This document shows positions 46,353 through 54,264 of a stretch of DNA of 64,000 nucleotides, in pieces. The notes under the pieces are model-generated. The model was given only the letters and a program-made list of their open reading frames with translations, did no database searches and was not told the origin of the DNA. The stretch is from assembly GCF_025149465.1 (NCBI RefSeq), contig NZ_CP102275.1, forward strand, positions 558,001-622,000. The letters are read 5' to 3'. A program made the translations under genes and the position numbers. The stretch is from Thomasclavelia spiroformis DSM 1552. Lineage in GTDB: Bacteria > Bacillota_I > Bacilli_A > Erysipelotrichales > Coprobacillaceae. Each line of letters starts with the position of its first letter. Positions within the stretch are counted from its first letter, which is position 1.

Positions 46353-47783
46353 ATGTTAAAAAATGAAAAAATGAGTAAAACTAAAATTATATGTACAATT
46401 GGACCAGCATCTGAAAGTAAAGAAATGATGACTAAATTGGTGAAAGCTGGAATGAATGTAATGAGACTTAATTTTTCTCACGGAAGTCATGAAGAACATT
46501 TAAATAGAATTAAATTGATTACTGAAATTAATAAGGAATTAGGATCATCTGTTGCCATATTATTAGATACTAAGGGACCTGAAATTAGAACAGGAGATTT
46601 TAAAGGGGGATATGCAGAATTTAAAAAAGGGCAAATTGTTACTATTTGTCAAGAAGATATAGAAGGTACAAGTGATCGTTTTACAATATCTTATAAAGAT
46701 TTATATCATGATATTAAACCAGGAAGTTTTATTTTAGTAAATGATGGACAAGTTGAGCTATTAGTTGATCATGTTGATGGCACTGATATAGTATGTGTTT
46801 GTGCAAATGATGGAGTGGTAAAAAATAAGCGCGGAATAAATGTACCAGGAATAAAATTAGGATTTAACTATTTATCTAAGCGAGATATTGACGATCTAAA
46901 ATTTGGCTGCTTACAACCATTTAATTATGTAGCAGCATCATTTGTAAGAAGAGCACAAGATATTTTTGATATAAAGAAATTGTTAATTGAAAATGATCGA
47001 CCAGATATTCAAGTAATTGCTAAAATTGAAAATAAAGAAGGAGTCGAAAATATTGATGAAATTCTAAATATTGCTGATGGTATCATGATTGCTCGTGGTG
47101 ATTTAGGAGTTGAGGTACCAGCAGAGGATGTACCATTAATTCAAAAAAGTATAATTAGTAAATGTAAAGATATGGGAAAAATTGTTATCACAGCAACTCA
47201 AATGTTAGAAAGTATGCAAACAAATCCACGACCAACTCGTGCCGAAGTAAGTGATGTAGCAAATGCTATTTTTGATGGAACGGATGCAATTATGTTATCT
47301 GGTGAATCAGCAGCAGGACAATATCCACAAGAATCAGTTATGACAATGAGTCGTATTGCTTTAAAAACCGAACAAAGCTTAGATTATGATGCTTTACATC
47401 GACAAGCTGTTTTAACAGCTGGTAAAGATACATCTGAAGCAATTTGCATGTCAGTTGCTGAAATTGCTTCAAAATTTCAAGTTGCGGCAATTATTGCTTT
47501 TACAGAAAGTGGATTTACTGCTCGAAAAATGTCTCGTTATCGCCCAGAAGCAAGAATTATTGCAGCAACGCCTATTGTTAATACAACAAGATCATTAGCT
47601 CTTAGTTGGGGAGTAACACCGGTTATTTGTAAAACTATGAAAACACGTTCTAGTATGATGGATTATGCAGAAATCATTGCTAAAGAAAATGGTGTAGCTT
47701 CTGGAGATTTAATTCTTGTAACAGGTGGAAAACCTGGTTTAATTGGAGATACTAGTTATTTAGAATTAGTTAGAGTAAAATAA
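46353..47783 (+). CDS. Pyruvate kinase (copy 2)
   Basis: This 476-residue second pyruvate kinase is close to the pfkA-linked copy, with long shared blocks such as DTKGPEIRTGDF, ITICQEDIEGTSDRF-like regions and the catalytic VIAKIENKEGVENIDEIL, ARGDLGVEVP and TRAEVSDVANA. All catalytic motifs are intact. It is monocistronic, with its own promoter and terminator and an upstream palindrome, so its regulation probably differs from the glycolytic copy. The start is ATG 46353 after GTGGGGAT; a GTG at 46338 overlaps that site. Confidence 0.95.
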   Translation: MLKNEKMSKTKIICTIGPASESKEMMTKLVKAGMNVMRLNFSHGSHEEHLNRIKLITEINKELGSSVAILLDTKGPEIRTGDFKGGYAEFKKGQIVTICQEDIEGTSDRFTISYKDLYHDIKPGSFILVNDGQVELLVDHVDGTDIVCVCANDGVVKNKRGINVPGIKLGFNYLSKRDIDDLKFGCLQPFNYVAASFVRRAQDIFDIKKLLIENDRPDIQVIAKIENKEGVENIDEILNIADGIMIARGDLGVEVPAEDVPLIQKSIISKCKDMGKIVITATQMLESMQTNPRPTRAEVSDVANAIFDGTDAIMLSGESAAGQYPQESVMTMSRIALKTEQSLDYDALHRQAVLTAGKDTSEAICMSVAEIASKFQVAAIIAFTESGFTARKMSRYRPEARIIAATPIVNTTRSLALSWGVTPVICKTMKTRSSMMDYAEIIAKENGVASGDLILVTGGKPGLIGDTSYLELVRVK

Positions 47784-47797
47784 TTTCAAATATAAAA

Positions 47798-47842
47798 GAA
47801 GATTTAAATACTATAGAGAGTTTTTAAATCTTCATTTTTTTT
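47798..47842. terminator. Bidirectional terminator between pyk copy 2 and the aminotransferase
   Basis: GAAGATTTAAA (47798-47808) pairs with TTTAAATCTTC (47823-47833), then A and eight T residues. It serves the convergent genes. Confidence 0.8.
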
Positions 47843-49001
47843 ACTTAAATATATTTGTTTTATCAATTAATGAAAATGCATTTTCAATTGTTTGAACATC
47901 TTGAATCAATGCAATTCTAACAAATCCTTCTCCATAAGAACCAAATGCACTGCCTGGAACAAATAAAATTCCTGTTTGGTTAAATAAATCATTTACAAAA
48001 TCTAATGACGTTTTATATTTATCAGGTATTTTGGCCCAGATAAACATAGTACCTTTAGTTTTATTAATTTTCCAACCAATTTTTTTAGCATTAGTTAAAA
48101 AAGCATCTCGACGTTTTTTGTATGCATCCCGTGTTTGTTCAACACATGATTGATCCCCAGTTATTGCTTCAATTGCGGCTAATTGAATTGGAATGAACAT
48201 ACCATAGTCAATATTAGATTTTAAAGTTTTAATTTGTTTAATTATTTTGCTATTTCCAACCGCAAAACCAATTCTAGCCCCTGCTAAACCATATGTTTTT
48301 GATAATGAATTAAATTCAATTCCAACATCTTTAGCTCCAGGATATGATAAAAAGCTTTTGCCTGGTGATTCAAATAATAACTCGCTATAAGCATTATCAT
48401 GTAAAACAATAATATCGTTTTCTTTAGCAAATTGAATTAAATTTAGATAAAACTCATCATTTGCAATTCCACATGTAGGATTATTTGGATATGAAACAAC
48501 CATAAATTTAGTTTTTTTTGCAATATTTTTATCTATTTTACTAAAGTCTATTAAATAATTATTTTCTTTTAATAGTGGCATTTCTACTATTTTTGCCCCT
48601 GCAATTAAAGGCCCATCTTTAAATACAGGATAGCTAGGATTAGGAACTAAAACAATATCACCTTCATCAACTAATATCATCCCTAAATGAGATAAACCTT
48701 CTTGTGAACCTAATAAAGAACAAACTTCATCATTATTTAAGACAACATTGTACCTTCTTTTATACCAGTCAATTACAGCACTGATTAATTCTGGTAAATC
48801 ATTGATTGCATAAATATAATTTTTAGAATCTAATGCTGCTTTTGAAAGAGTTTCTCGTATTTTTTTTGAAGGAGGTATATTCGGAGTACCAGTACTAAAA
48901 TCAATTACAGGTAAACCGGCTTTTTTTCTTTGATTTGCTTTTTTTGCTAAAATAGTAAAAATACTTTCGGAAAATAGATCCATTCTCTTTGAAAAATTCA
49001 T
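47841..49001 (-). CDS. PLP-dependent aminotransferase, class I/II
   Basis: This 386-residue fold-type I enzyme has YPNNPTCGIA, the pyridoxal-binding block SLSKTYGLAGARIGF (Lys near 236) and a C-terminal FVRIALIQ with the carboxylate-binding Arg. It resembles the subgroup that includes PatA and LL-diaminopimelate or aspartate aminotransferases; the amino donor cannot be told from sequence alone. In Bacillus an aspB gene lies between ypmB and dnaD, which are at 51.9-53 kb here without one. This gene may fill that role from a moved position. Confidence 0.85.
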   Translation of the reverse strand: MNFSKRMDLFSESIFTILAKKANQRKKAGLPVIDFSTGTPNIPPSKKIRETLSKAALDSKNYIYAINDLPELISAVIDWYKRRYNVVLNNDEVCSLLGSQEGLSHLGMILVDEGDIVLVPNPSYPVFKDGPLIAGAKIVEMPLLKENNYLIDFSKIDKNIAKKTKFMVVSYPNNPTCGIANDEFYLNLIQFAKENDIIVLHDNAYSELLFESPGKSFLSYPGAKDVGIEFNSLSKTYGLAGARIGFAVGNSKIIKQIKTLKSNIDYGMFIPIQLAAIEAITGDQSCVEQTRDAYKKRRDAFLTNAKKIGWKINKTKGTMFIWAKIPDKYKTSLDFVNDLFNQTGILFVPGSAFGSYGEGFVRIALIQDVQTIENAFSLIDKTNIFK

Positions 49002-49139
49002 TTAATAATTCACCTCTTTTTTATTCTAATATATTTTCTAAAGGTGATAAAGTAAAAAATGATTTTAATAAAATAAAACCAAGATATGTTCTAAAAATAA
49101 TGATATCTCATATAAATAAGACAAAGAGAGGAGTTAACA

Positions 49140-50615
49140 ATGGAAACTAAAAATATCTTACATGATATCGCTAAAAGATGTGATGGGGACATATATTTGG
49201 GGGTTGTAGGACCGGTTAGAAGTGGCAAGTCTTCATTTATTAAACGTTTTATGGAAAAAGCTGTAATACCATATATTGAAGATAAAGATGCAAAATTACG
49301 AGCAATTGATGAATTACCACAATCAGGTAAAGGTAAAATGATAATGACAGTTGAACCGAAATTTATTCCTAATCAAGCAGTTGAGATGCTCATGGACGAA
49401 AATTTTAGAGTAAATATTCGTCTAGTTGATTGTGTTGGTTATGTAATTGATGGTGCAAAAGGATATGAAGATGAACAAGGAATTCGATATGTTAAAACAC
49501 CTTGGTATTTAGAATCAATACCTTTTGATCAAGCAGCAAAAGTAGGAACAAAAAAGGTTATTCAAGATCATTCTACAATTGGAATTGTAATTACTAGTGA
49601 TGGTAGTATTTGTGATATTCCGGGTGAAAATTATAGAGAGGCAACTGATAGTATTATTGAAGAGTTATTGGAAATTGATAAACCATTTATTGTAATTGTT
49701 AATAGCAAAGATATAAATAGCAATGTATGTAAAAAAGAAGTAGAACGTTTAAGTGATAAATATGATGTACCAGTAATTGCTATGGATGTAACAAATATGG
49801 AAGAACCACAAATTGTTTCTTTACTAAAAGATGCATTATATGAATTTAAAATTAGTGAAGTACGTATTGAAGTGCCTAAATGGTTAGCAATGATGTCGAG
49901 TAATCATTGGTTAAAGCAAACATTAGATACATCTTTAAAAGAATCATTACAATCAATTAAAAAATTTAAAGATGTTGAAAGAATTGCTGAATCTATTTGT
50001 CAATATGATTTTGTTGATAAAGCGTATTTAACAGGTATTGATACCAGTACATCTAGTGCCACATTAAAAATAGAAGAACGGGATGGATTATATAATGAAA
50101 TATTAGAAGAAATAATTGGAGATAGAGGATTTGATCAAGCTACGTTTTTAACATTTATTCAAGAGTTAGTAGATATAAAAAAAGAATATGAAGGATTTTC
50201 TAATGCAGTAAGAATGGTTAAACAAACAGGATATGGTTATGCTATTCCAAAGCTTGAAGAAATTGAATTAAGTGAACCAGAATTAATAAAACAGGGACCT
50301 AGATATGGGATGAAATTGGTTTCTAAAGCAGGAACTACGTATATGATTAAAATTGATATTGAAAGTACCTTTGAACCAATTATTGGTTCAAAGGAACAAG
50401 CAGAAGCATTTATTGACTATTTAAATTCTAATGGAAATGATAAAAAAGCAATTTTTGATTGCGATGTTTTTGGAAGAAAATTAGGTGATTTAATTGAAGA
50501 AGGAATGTACATTAAGCTAAATGCAATTCCTGAAAATGCTAGTCAACGGATACACGATATATTATCAAAAATAGTTAATAAAGGAAAAAGTAATGTTATT
50601 GCAATTGTGCTATAA
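49140..50615 (+). CDS. spoIVA: Stage IV sporulation protein A
   Basis: This 491-residue coat morphogenetic ATPase polymerises on the forespore surface and anchors the spore coat basement layer. The N-terminal TRAFAC-like ATPase domain has Walker A GPVRSGKS (24-31), VRLVDCVGY as the switch region and a middle and C-terminal domain of normal length. It is highly diagnostic of endospore formers. The ribosome site is AGAGAGGAG. The next gene, hup, follows as in Bacillus. Confidence 0.97.
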   Translation: METKNILHDIAKRCDGDIYLGVVGPVRSGKSSFIKRFMEKAVIPYIEDKDAKLRAIDELPQSGKGKMIMTVEPKFIPNQAVEMLMDENFRVNIRLVDCVGYVIDGAKGYEDEQGIRYVKTPWYLESIPFDQAAKVGTKKVIQDHSTIGIVITSDGSICDIPGENYREATDSIIEELLEIDKPFIVIVNSKDINSNVCKKEVERLSDKYDVPVIAMDVTNMEEPQIVSLLKDALYEFKISEVRIEVPKWLAMMSSNHWLKQTLDTSLKESLQSIKKFKDVERIAESICQYDFVDKAYLTGIDTSTSSATLKIEERDGLYNEILEEIIGDRGFDQATFLTFIQELVDIKKEYEGFSNAVRMVKQTGYGYAIPKLEEIELSEPELIKQGPRYGMKLVSKAGTTYMIKIDIESTFEPIIGSKEQAEAFIDYLNSNGNDKKAIFDCDVFGRKLGDLIEEGMYIKLNAIPENASQRIHDILSKIVNKGKSNVIAIVL

Positions 50616-50622
50616 AAAGAGC

Positions 50623-50651
50623 TTGAAATCGGTAATTTTTAATGTTATACT
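50623..50651 (+). promoter_or_regulatory. Sigma-A promoter of hup
   Basis: TTGAAA (50623-50628), a 17-base spacer and TATACT (50646-50651). Confidence 0.85.
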
Positions 50652-50680
50652 TTCGTGGTATTAGATTTTTGGAGGTATTT

Positions 50681-50953
50681 ATGAATAAAAAAGAATTGAT
50701 TGAATCAGTATCTAAAGAAAGAAACTTAACTAAAAAAGATGCCGAAATTTTAGTTGATACAGTTTTTAATACAATTACTCGCAGTGTTATTGAAGGTGAC
50801 AAAGTTCTAATTTCTGGATTTGGTACATTCAAAGTAAATGATCGTAAAGCTCGTAAAGGAATTTCTCCTAAAACTCAAGAAGAAATGATCATTCCTGCTA
50901 GTAAAACTGTTACATTTAAACCAAGTAATCGTTTAAAAGATGCAATGAACTAA
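50681..50953 (+). CDS. hup: Nucleoid protein HU
   Basis: This 90-residue DNA-bending protein matches HU throughout: MNKKELIESVSKERNLTKKDAEILVD, ISGFGTFKVNDRKARKGISPKT and the beta-arm followed by FKPSNRLKDAMN. It binds DNA non-specifically as a dimer and compacts the nucleoid. The start is ATG 50681 after TTGGAGG; an upstream ATG at 50642 overlaps the promoter. The own sigma-A promoter separates its expression from spoIVA. Confidence 0.96.
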   Translation: MNKKELIESVSKERNLTKKDAEILVDTVFNTITRSVIEGDKVLISGFGTFKVNDRKARKGISPKTQEEMIIPASKTVTFKPSNRLKDAMN

Positions 50954-50982
50954 TCATTGTATCTTTTTAATTATTTATTAGT

Positions 50983-51011
50983 TATATTATTAATAATTAG
51001 TTAATAATATA
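50983..51011. repeat. AT-only inverted repeat upstream of the YugP gene
   Basis: TATATTATTAA (50983-50993) and TTAATAATATA (51001-51011) form a perfect 11-bp inverted repeat with a 7-base loop. It could be a regulatory site or a weak hup terminator. Confidence 0.45.
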
Positions 51012-51042
51012 GTGTATAATAGAACTAAAGGAGTTGATAAAT

Positions 51043-51750
51043 ATGCCATTTTATTATTATCCAATGTCATCTGCTTATATATTAGGTTATTTATTGGTTG
51101 CCATTGGAGCAATAATTATGATTTATGCACAAATAAAAGTAAATAAAACGTATAGTAAATATGAAAAAGTTCCTAATAGTAGAGGAATAACGGGAGCGAT
51201 GGTTGCTCGTGAAATACTCGATCGAAACGGACTAAGTGATATTAAAATAAATCGAGTGAGTGGGAAATTATCTGATCATTATGATCCTAGAAATAGAACT
51301 ATTAATTTATCTCAAGGAATTTTTGATGGGACATCGATTGCTGCTTTAGCAGTTGCTAGTCATGAATGTGGACATGCAATTCAACATAAACTTCATTATC
51401 GTCCACTTGTATTTAGAAATGCAATTATTCCTTTTTGTAATATTGGACAATATTTAGGATGGGTTGCTGTTTTTATCGGTTTGTTGATGGGAAATTCAAG
51501 CGTTGCTTGGATTGGAGTTATTTTAATGAGTGGTATTTTACTTTTTCAACTTGTAACTTTACCTGTTGAATTTGATGCATCATCTAGAGCATTACAAATA
51601 TTGAAAACAAATTATTTGACTGGTAATGAGTATAGTGGTGCAAAATCAATGTTATCAGCTGCAGCTTTTACTTATGTTGCAGCAATGCTATCAACTATTT
51701 TATCATTACTTAGAATTGTGTTGATTGTAATTGGTAATGATCGCGATTAG
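51043..51750 (+). CDS. YugP-like zinc metallopeptidase
   Basis: This 235-residue membrane protease has an N-terminal membrane segment (about 11-30), the zinc motif HECGH (107-111), further hydrophobic segments (about 125-180) and a C-terminal helix. This is the layout of the Zn_peptidase_2/YugP family. The substrate is unknown. The start is ATG 51043 with AAAGGAGTTG upstream; a TTG at 51034 is part of that site. It is a single gene with a strong terminator. Confidence 0.9.
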   Translation: MPFYYYPMSSAYILGYLLVAIGAIIMIYAQIKVNKTYSKYEKVPNSRGITGAMVAREILDRNGLSDIKINRVSGKLSDHYDPRNRTINLSQGIFDGTSIAALAVASHECGHAIQHKLHYRPLVFRNAIIPFCNIGQYLGWVAVFIGLLMGNSSVAWIGVILMSGILLFQLVTLPVEFDASSRALQILKTNYLTGNEYSGAKSMLSAAAFTYVAAMLSTILSLLRIVLIVIGNDRD

Positions 51751-51759
51751 TTAATATAT

Positions 51760-51793
51760 GGATTCATATGGATTTTAATGAATCCTTTTTTTT
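51760..51793 (+). terminator. Terminator after the YugP gene
   Basis: GGATTCAT (51760-51767) pairs with ATGAATCC (51778-51785), followed by eight T residues. Confidence 0.85.
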
Positions 51794-51871
51794 GTATTTA
51801 AAGATAGTATATATTTTTCTTTTATAATATGAAAATTGATAGTATAATATGCATAGAAAGTTGGTGAGATT

Positions 51872-52363
51872 TTGAAATTTTTACGAAAACATAGGTTTAA
51901 TATTTTAATAATTTTTTTGGTACTTGTGTTTGTTGTAGTGAGTTTTTATATGCTTTGGGTGCATGTTCCATATTCTAGGCATAAAAATGAGTTAATTGAA
52001 GTGGAACAAGAAATCATGGCGGAAAATGGATATGATAGTTCTGATTATTTTAATCGTTATGATGGAGAAAGAAGTTATTATATAATACATGGTAAAAAAG
52101 AAGATAAAGAACAATATGCTGTTTTTAATGAGAAAAAGAAATTTATTAAATCTTATAGTGGAAATGTTGTTGATAGACAGGTGTGTATTGATGCTTTTGA
52201 AGAGAGATATAAGCATACTCCAGATGATATTGAAATAGGGTATGAAAATGAAATATTTGTTTATTGTTTGTTGTATCGTGGTGAAAATTCATTGATTTAT
52301 GCATTTTATGGAATCGATGATGGTGAATTTATAAAAGCGTATCGAATTGATAATAATAGGTAA
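51872..52363 (+). CDS. YpmB-like DUF5590 protein
   Basis: This 163-residue protein has an N-terminal membrane segment (about 8-27) and an extracellular domain with the YpmB/DUF5590 pattern (charged helix, then GERSYYIIHGKK and YAVFNEKKKF). Position supports this: ypmB precedes dnaD and nth in Bacillus. YpmB has no known biochemical function. Start TTG after GTTGGTGAG. The dnaD gene begins five bases past its stop. Confidence 0.75.
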   Translation: MKFLRKHRFNILIIFLVLVFVVVSFYMLWVHVPYSRHKNELIEVEQEIMAENGYDSSDYFNRYDGERSYYIIHGKKEDKEQYAVFNEKKKFIKSYSGNVVDRQVCIDAFEERYKHTPDDIEIGYENEIFVYCLLYRGENSLIYAFYGIDDGEFIKAYRIDNNR

Positions 52364-52367
52364 TTAT

Positions 52368-52961
52368 ATGTTAAAAGAATTAATAGAAAATAAATGTATT
52401 GATATAGGACGTTTATTGTTGTTAAGAGCTAAAGAATTACAGATTGAAGATAATGAATGTCATATTTTGTTACTTGTATATAATTTAAAAGAAATTGGAG
52501 TAAAAACGGTAACACCTCAAATGATTCAAAATTATTCAACTTTGTCTAATCAAGAACTTAACAAGGTATTGGGAAGTTTATTGGAGAAAAAGTTTATTTA
52601 TAATCATTTAGGTGCAATTAATTTAAATAATCTTACTGAGAAGTTACTAGATAAAGATGAAGATAGTGCTGAAAAAGAAAATGATTTTGATTTGATTGCT
52701 ATTTTTGAAGAACAATTTGCAAGAGCCTTATCACCAATTGAAATTAATATAATTAAGGAATGGAAAAATTCTAATTATAGTGATGATATGATTGTAAAGG
52801 CATTAAAAGAAGCAGTTAAAAGCCAAGTTTTCAATTTTAGATATATTGAAAGGATTCTTATTAATTGGTCTCAAAATGGAGTAAAACAGCGTTATATTGA
52901 ACAGGATGAACCTAAACGAACTGTACCAGTAAGTGATTATAAGTGGTGGGAAAATGAATAA
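52368..52961 (+). CDS. dnaD: DNA replication protein DnaD
   Basis: This 197-residue primosomal protein has an N-terminal winged-helix domain (about 1-95) and the DnaB/DnaD C-terminal domain (about 110-180) with IIKEWKNSNYSDDMIVKALKEAV and FRYIERILINW. It remodels DNA and recruits DnaB and DnaI at oriC in Firmicutes. The start is ATG 52368 after TAGGTAAT. It overlaps nth by eight bases; dnaD-nth is a very conserved pair. Confidence 0.94.
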   Translation: MLKELIENKCIDIGRLLLLRAKELQIEDNECHILLLVYNLKEIGVKTVTPQMIQNYSTLSNQELNKVLGSLLEKKFIYNHLGAINLNNLTEKLLDKDEDSAEKENDFDLIAIFEEQFARALSPIEINIIKEWKNSNYSDDMIVKALKEAVKSQVFNFRYIERILINWSQNGVKQRYIEQDEPKRTVPVSDYKWWENE

Positions 52962-53598
52962 AGAAAAAACAACTAGAGTATTAAATTATTTAGAGGAGTT
53001 ATTTCCTGATGCATACTGTGAATTAAATCATGATAGTGATTTTCAATTATTAGTAGCAGTAATGTTATCAGCACAAACAACCGATAAAAAGGTTAATGAA
53101 TTAACAAAAGATTTATTTAAAAAATATCCTGATGTAAAAACCATGAGTCAGGCATCGTTAATACAGTTACAAGAGGATATTAAAACTATTGGATTATATC
53201 GTAATAAAGCTAAAAACCTTTTAGCAATGTCTAAAATGTTAATTGATAAATATGATGGTAAAGTACCTAGTGTGCAAAAAGAATTAGAAAGTTTGCCAGG
53301 TGTTGGACGTAAAACGGCTAATGTAGTACGTTCGGTTGCATTTGATATTCCTGCTTTTGCAGTTGATACACATGTTGAAAGAATTTCTAAACGATTAGGA
53401 TTTGCAAAAAAAGATGATAATGTCTTAAATGTTGAAAAAAAATTATGTCGTTCAATTCCTAAGGAACGATGGAATAAAGCACATCATCAATTTATTTTTT
53501 TTGGTAGATATTTTTGTAAAGCAACTAATCCAAATTGTAAAGAATGTAAATTGTTTGATATGTGTAAAGATTCTATAAAAAAGGATAGAATCAAATAA
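52954..53598 (+). CDS. nth: Endonuclease III
   Basis: This 214-residue DNA glycosylase/AP lyase removes oxidised pyrimidines. It shows the helix-hairpin-helix LESLPGVGRKTANVV with the catalytic Lys, AVDTHVERISKRL with the catalytic Asp, and the C-terminal [4Fe-4S] motif C-x6-C-x2-C-x5-C (CKATNPNCKECKLFDMC). The start is ATG 52954 after GGTGGGAAA. A strong terminator follows, whose T-tract contains an intron remnant. Confidence 0.97.
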   Translation: MNKEKTTRVLNYLEELFPDAYCELNHDSDFQLLVAVMLSAQTTDKKVNELTKDLFKKYPDVKTMSQASLIQLQEDIKTIGLYRNKAKNLLAMSKMLIDKYDGKVPSVQKELESLPGVGRKTANVVRSVAFDIPAFAVDTHVERISKRLGFAKKDDNVLNVEKKLCRSIPKERWNKAHHQFIFFGRYFCKATNPNCKECKLFDMCKDSIKKDRIK

Positions 53599-53610
53599 TA
53601 ATATGGAATT

Positions 53611-53652
53611 AAAATAGCCCTCAAACTCAATGAGTTTGAGGGCTATTTTTAT
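53611..53652 (+). terminator. nth terminator, followed by an intron remnant
   Basis: A 17-bp perfect stem (AAAATAGCCCTCAAACT with its complement) and loop CAATG are followed by T. A GTGTG group II start follows at 53653. Confidence 0.9.
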
Positions 53653-53812
53653 GTGTGCTGGCCATGACATGGATTCAGTTGGAGAGAAACCAACCACGGA
53701 TATTTACTGCCAAGTGTAGTGAACCATAAGCTGTTGACAGTGATATTATAGGTGAAGGAATCACCCGTATTCAAAAATACAGAAGTATCTAAAAAGAAAG
53801 CATGCAATTTCA

Positions 53813-54058
53813 GGACCACTCTCAATAACATTTAAGAAAGTTAATCAAATAGTAAGAGGATGGATATACTATTTTAAGATAGGAAGCATAAAGGTATTTC
53901 TAGATAAGTTTGGACATGATTACGCCACAAGATACGATGTATTTAAAAAAACTAAGATAGTCTATAGAAATCTAATGGCATTAAACACTGCATATAAATG
54001 CAGATTTAAGCAAGAAGATATATATATGTACAAATGTATAAATTCAAGGTTAGAGTGA
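53813..54058 (+). pseudogene. Maturase X-domain fragment
   Basis: About 80 in-frame codons end at TGA 54056. They match the C-terminal part of group II maturases: IVRGWIYYFKIGSIKVFLD and YRNLMALNTAYKCRF. The reverse transcriptase domain and catalytic YADD are missing. It is not a copy of the intact maturase at 41241. Confidence 0.8.
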
Positions 54059-54114
54059 GTAAGTTAGATGTGATAAACTTCATATTATTTCCAACAGTTT
54101 TAGGCAAAGAGAAA

Positions 54115-54142
54115 GGGGATAGACTGGGTTTAGTCTATCCCC
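54115..54142. terminator. Strong hairpin inside the intron remnant, possible ponA terminator
   Basis: GGGGATAGACT pairs perfectly with AGTCTATCCCC around a 6-base loop. On the minus strand TTTCTCTTT follows, so it may end ponA transcription. It could equally be an intron domain. Confidence 0.5.
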
Positions 54143-54264
54143 TAGAATACTATCTTAAGAGTTTGTAATTTCGATATAAATGTAAAGCCAAATATTAGAA
54201 CCGTACATTTGGTTCAATAGGAGGGGCAATAGAAATTCAATCTATTTCTCTATCCTATTAGGTA

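Larger units (their letters stand above)
53653..54258 (+). mobile_element. Degenerate group II intron remnant
   Basis: The 5' end GTGTGCTGGCCATGACATGG is a group II start. It is followed by a domain I-like TTGGAGAGAAACCAA hairpin. Most of the reverse transcriptase is deleted; a maturase C-terminal fragment (53813-54058) remains. A degraded domain V-like block (AGAACCGTAC ... GGTTC near 54199) and a domain VI-like hairpin near 54221-54258 end it. Insertion behind a terminator points to class IIC. The 3' boundary is approximate. Confidence 0.8.

Noticed and set aside
49080-49139. Sigma-E promoter for spoIVA
   Set aside because: A CATATAAAT element near 49106 resembles a -10, but no -35 matches at 14-15 bases, so it is not listed.
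53452-53831. Minus-strand frames over the nth end and intron remnant
   Set aside because: They cross the nth coding region and its terminator, lack ribosome sites and match nothing recognised.
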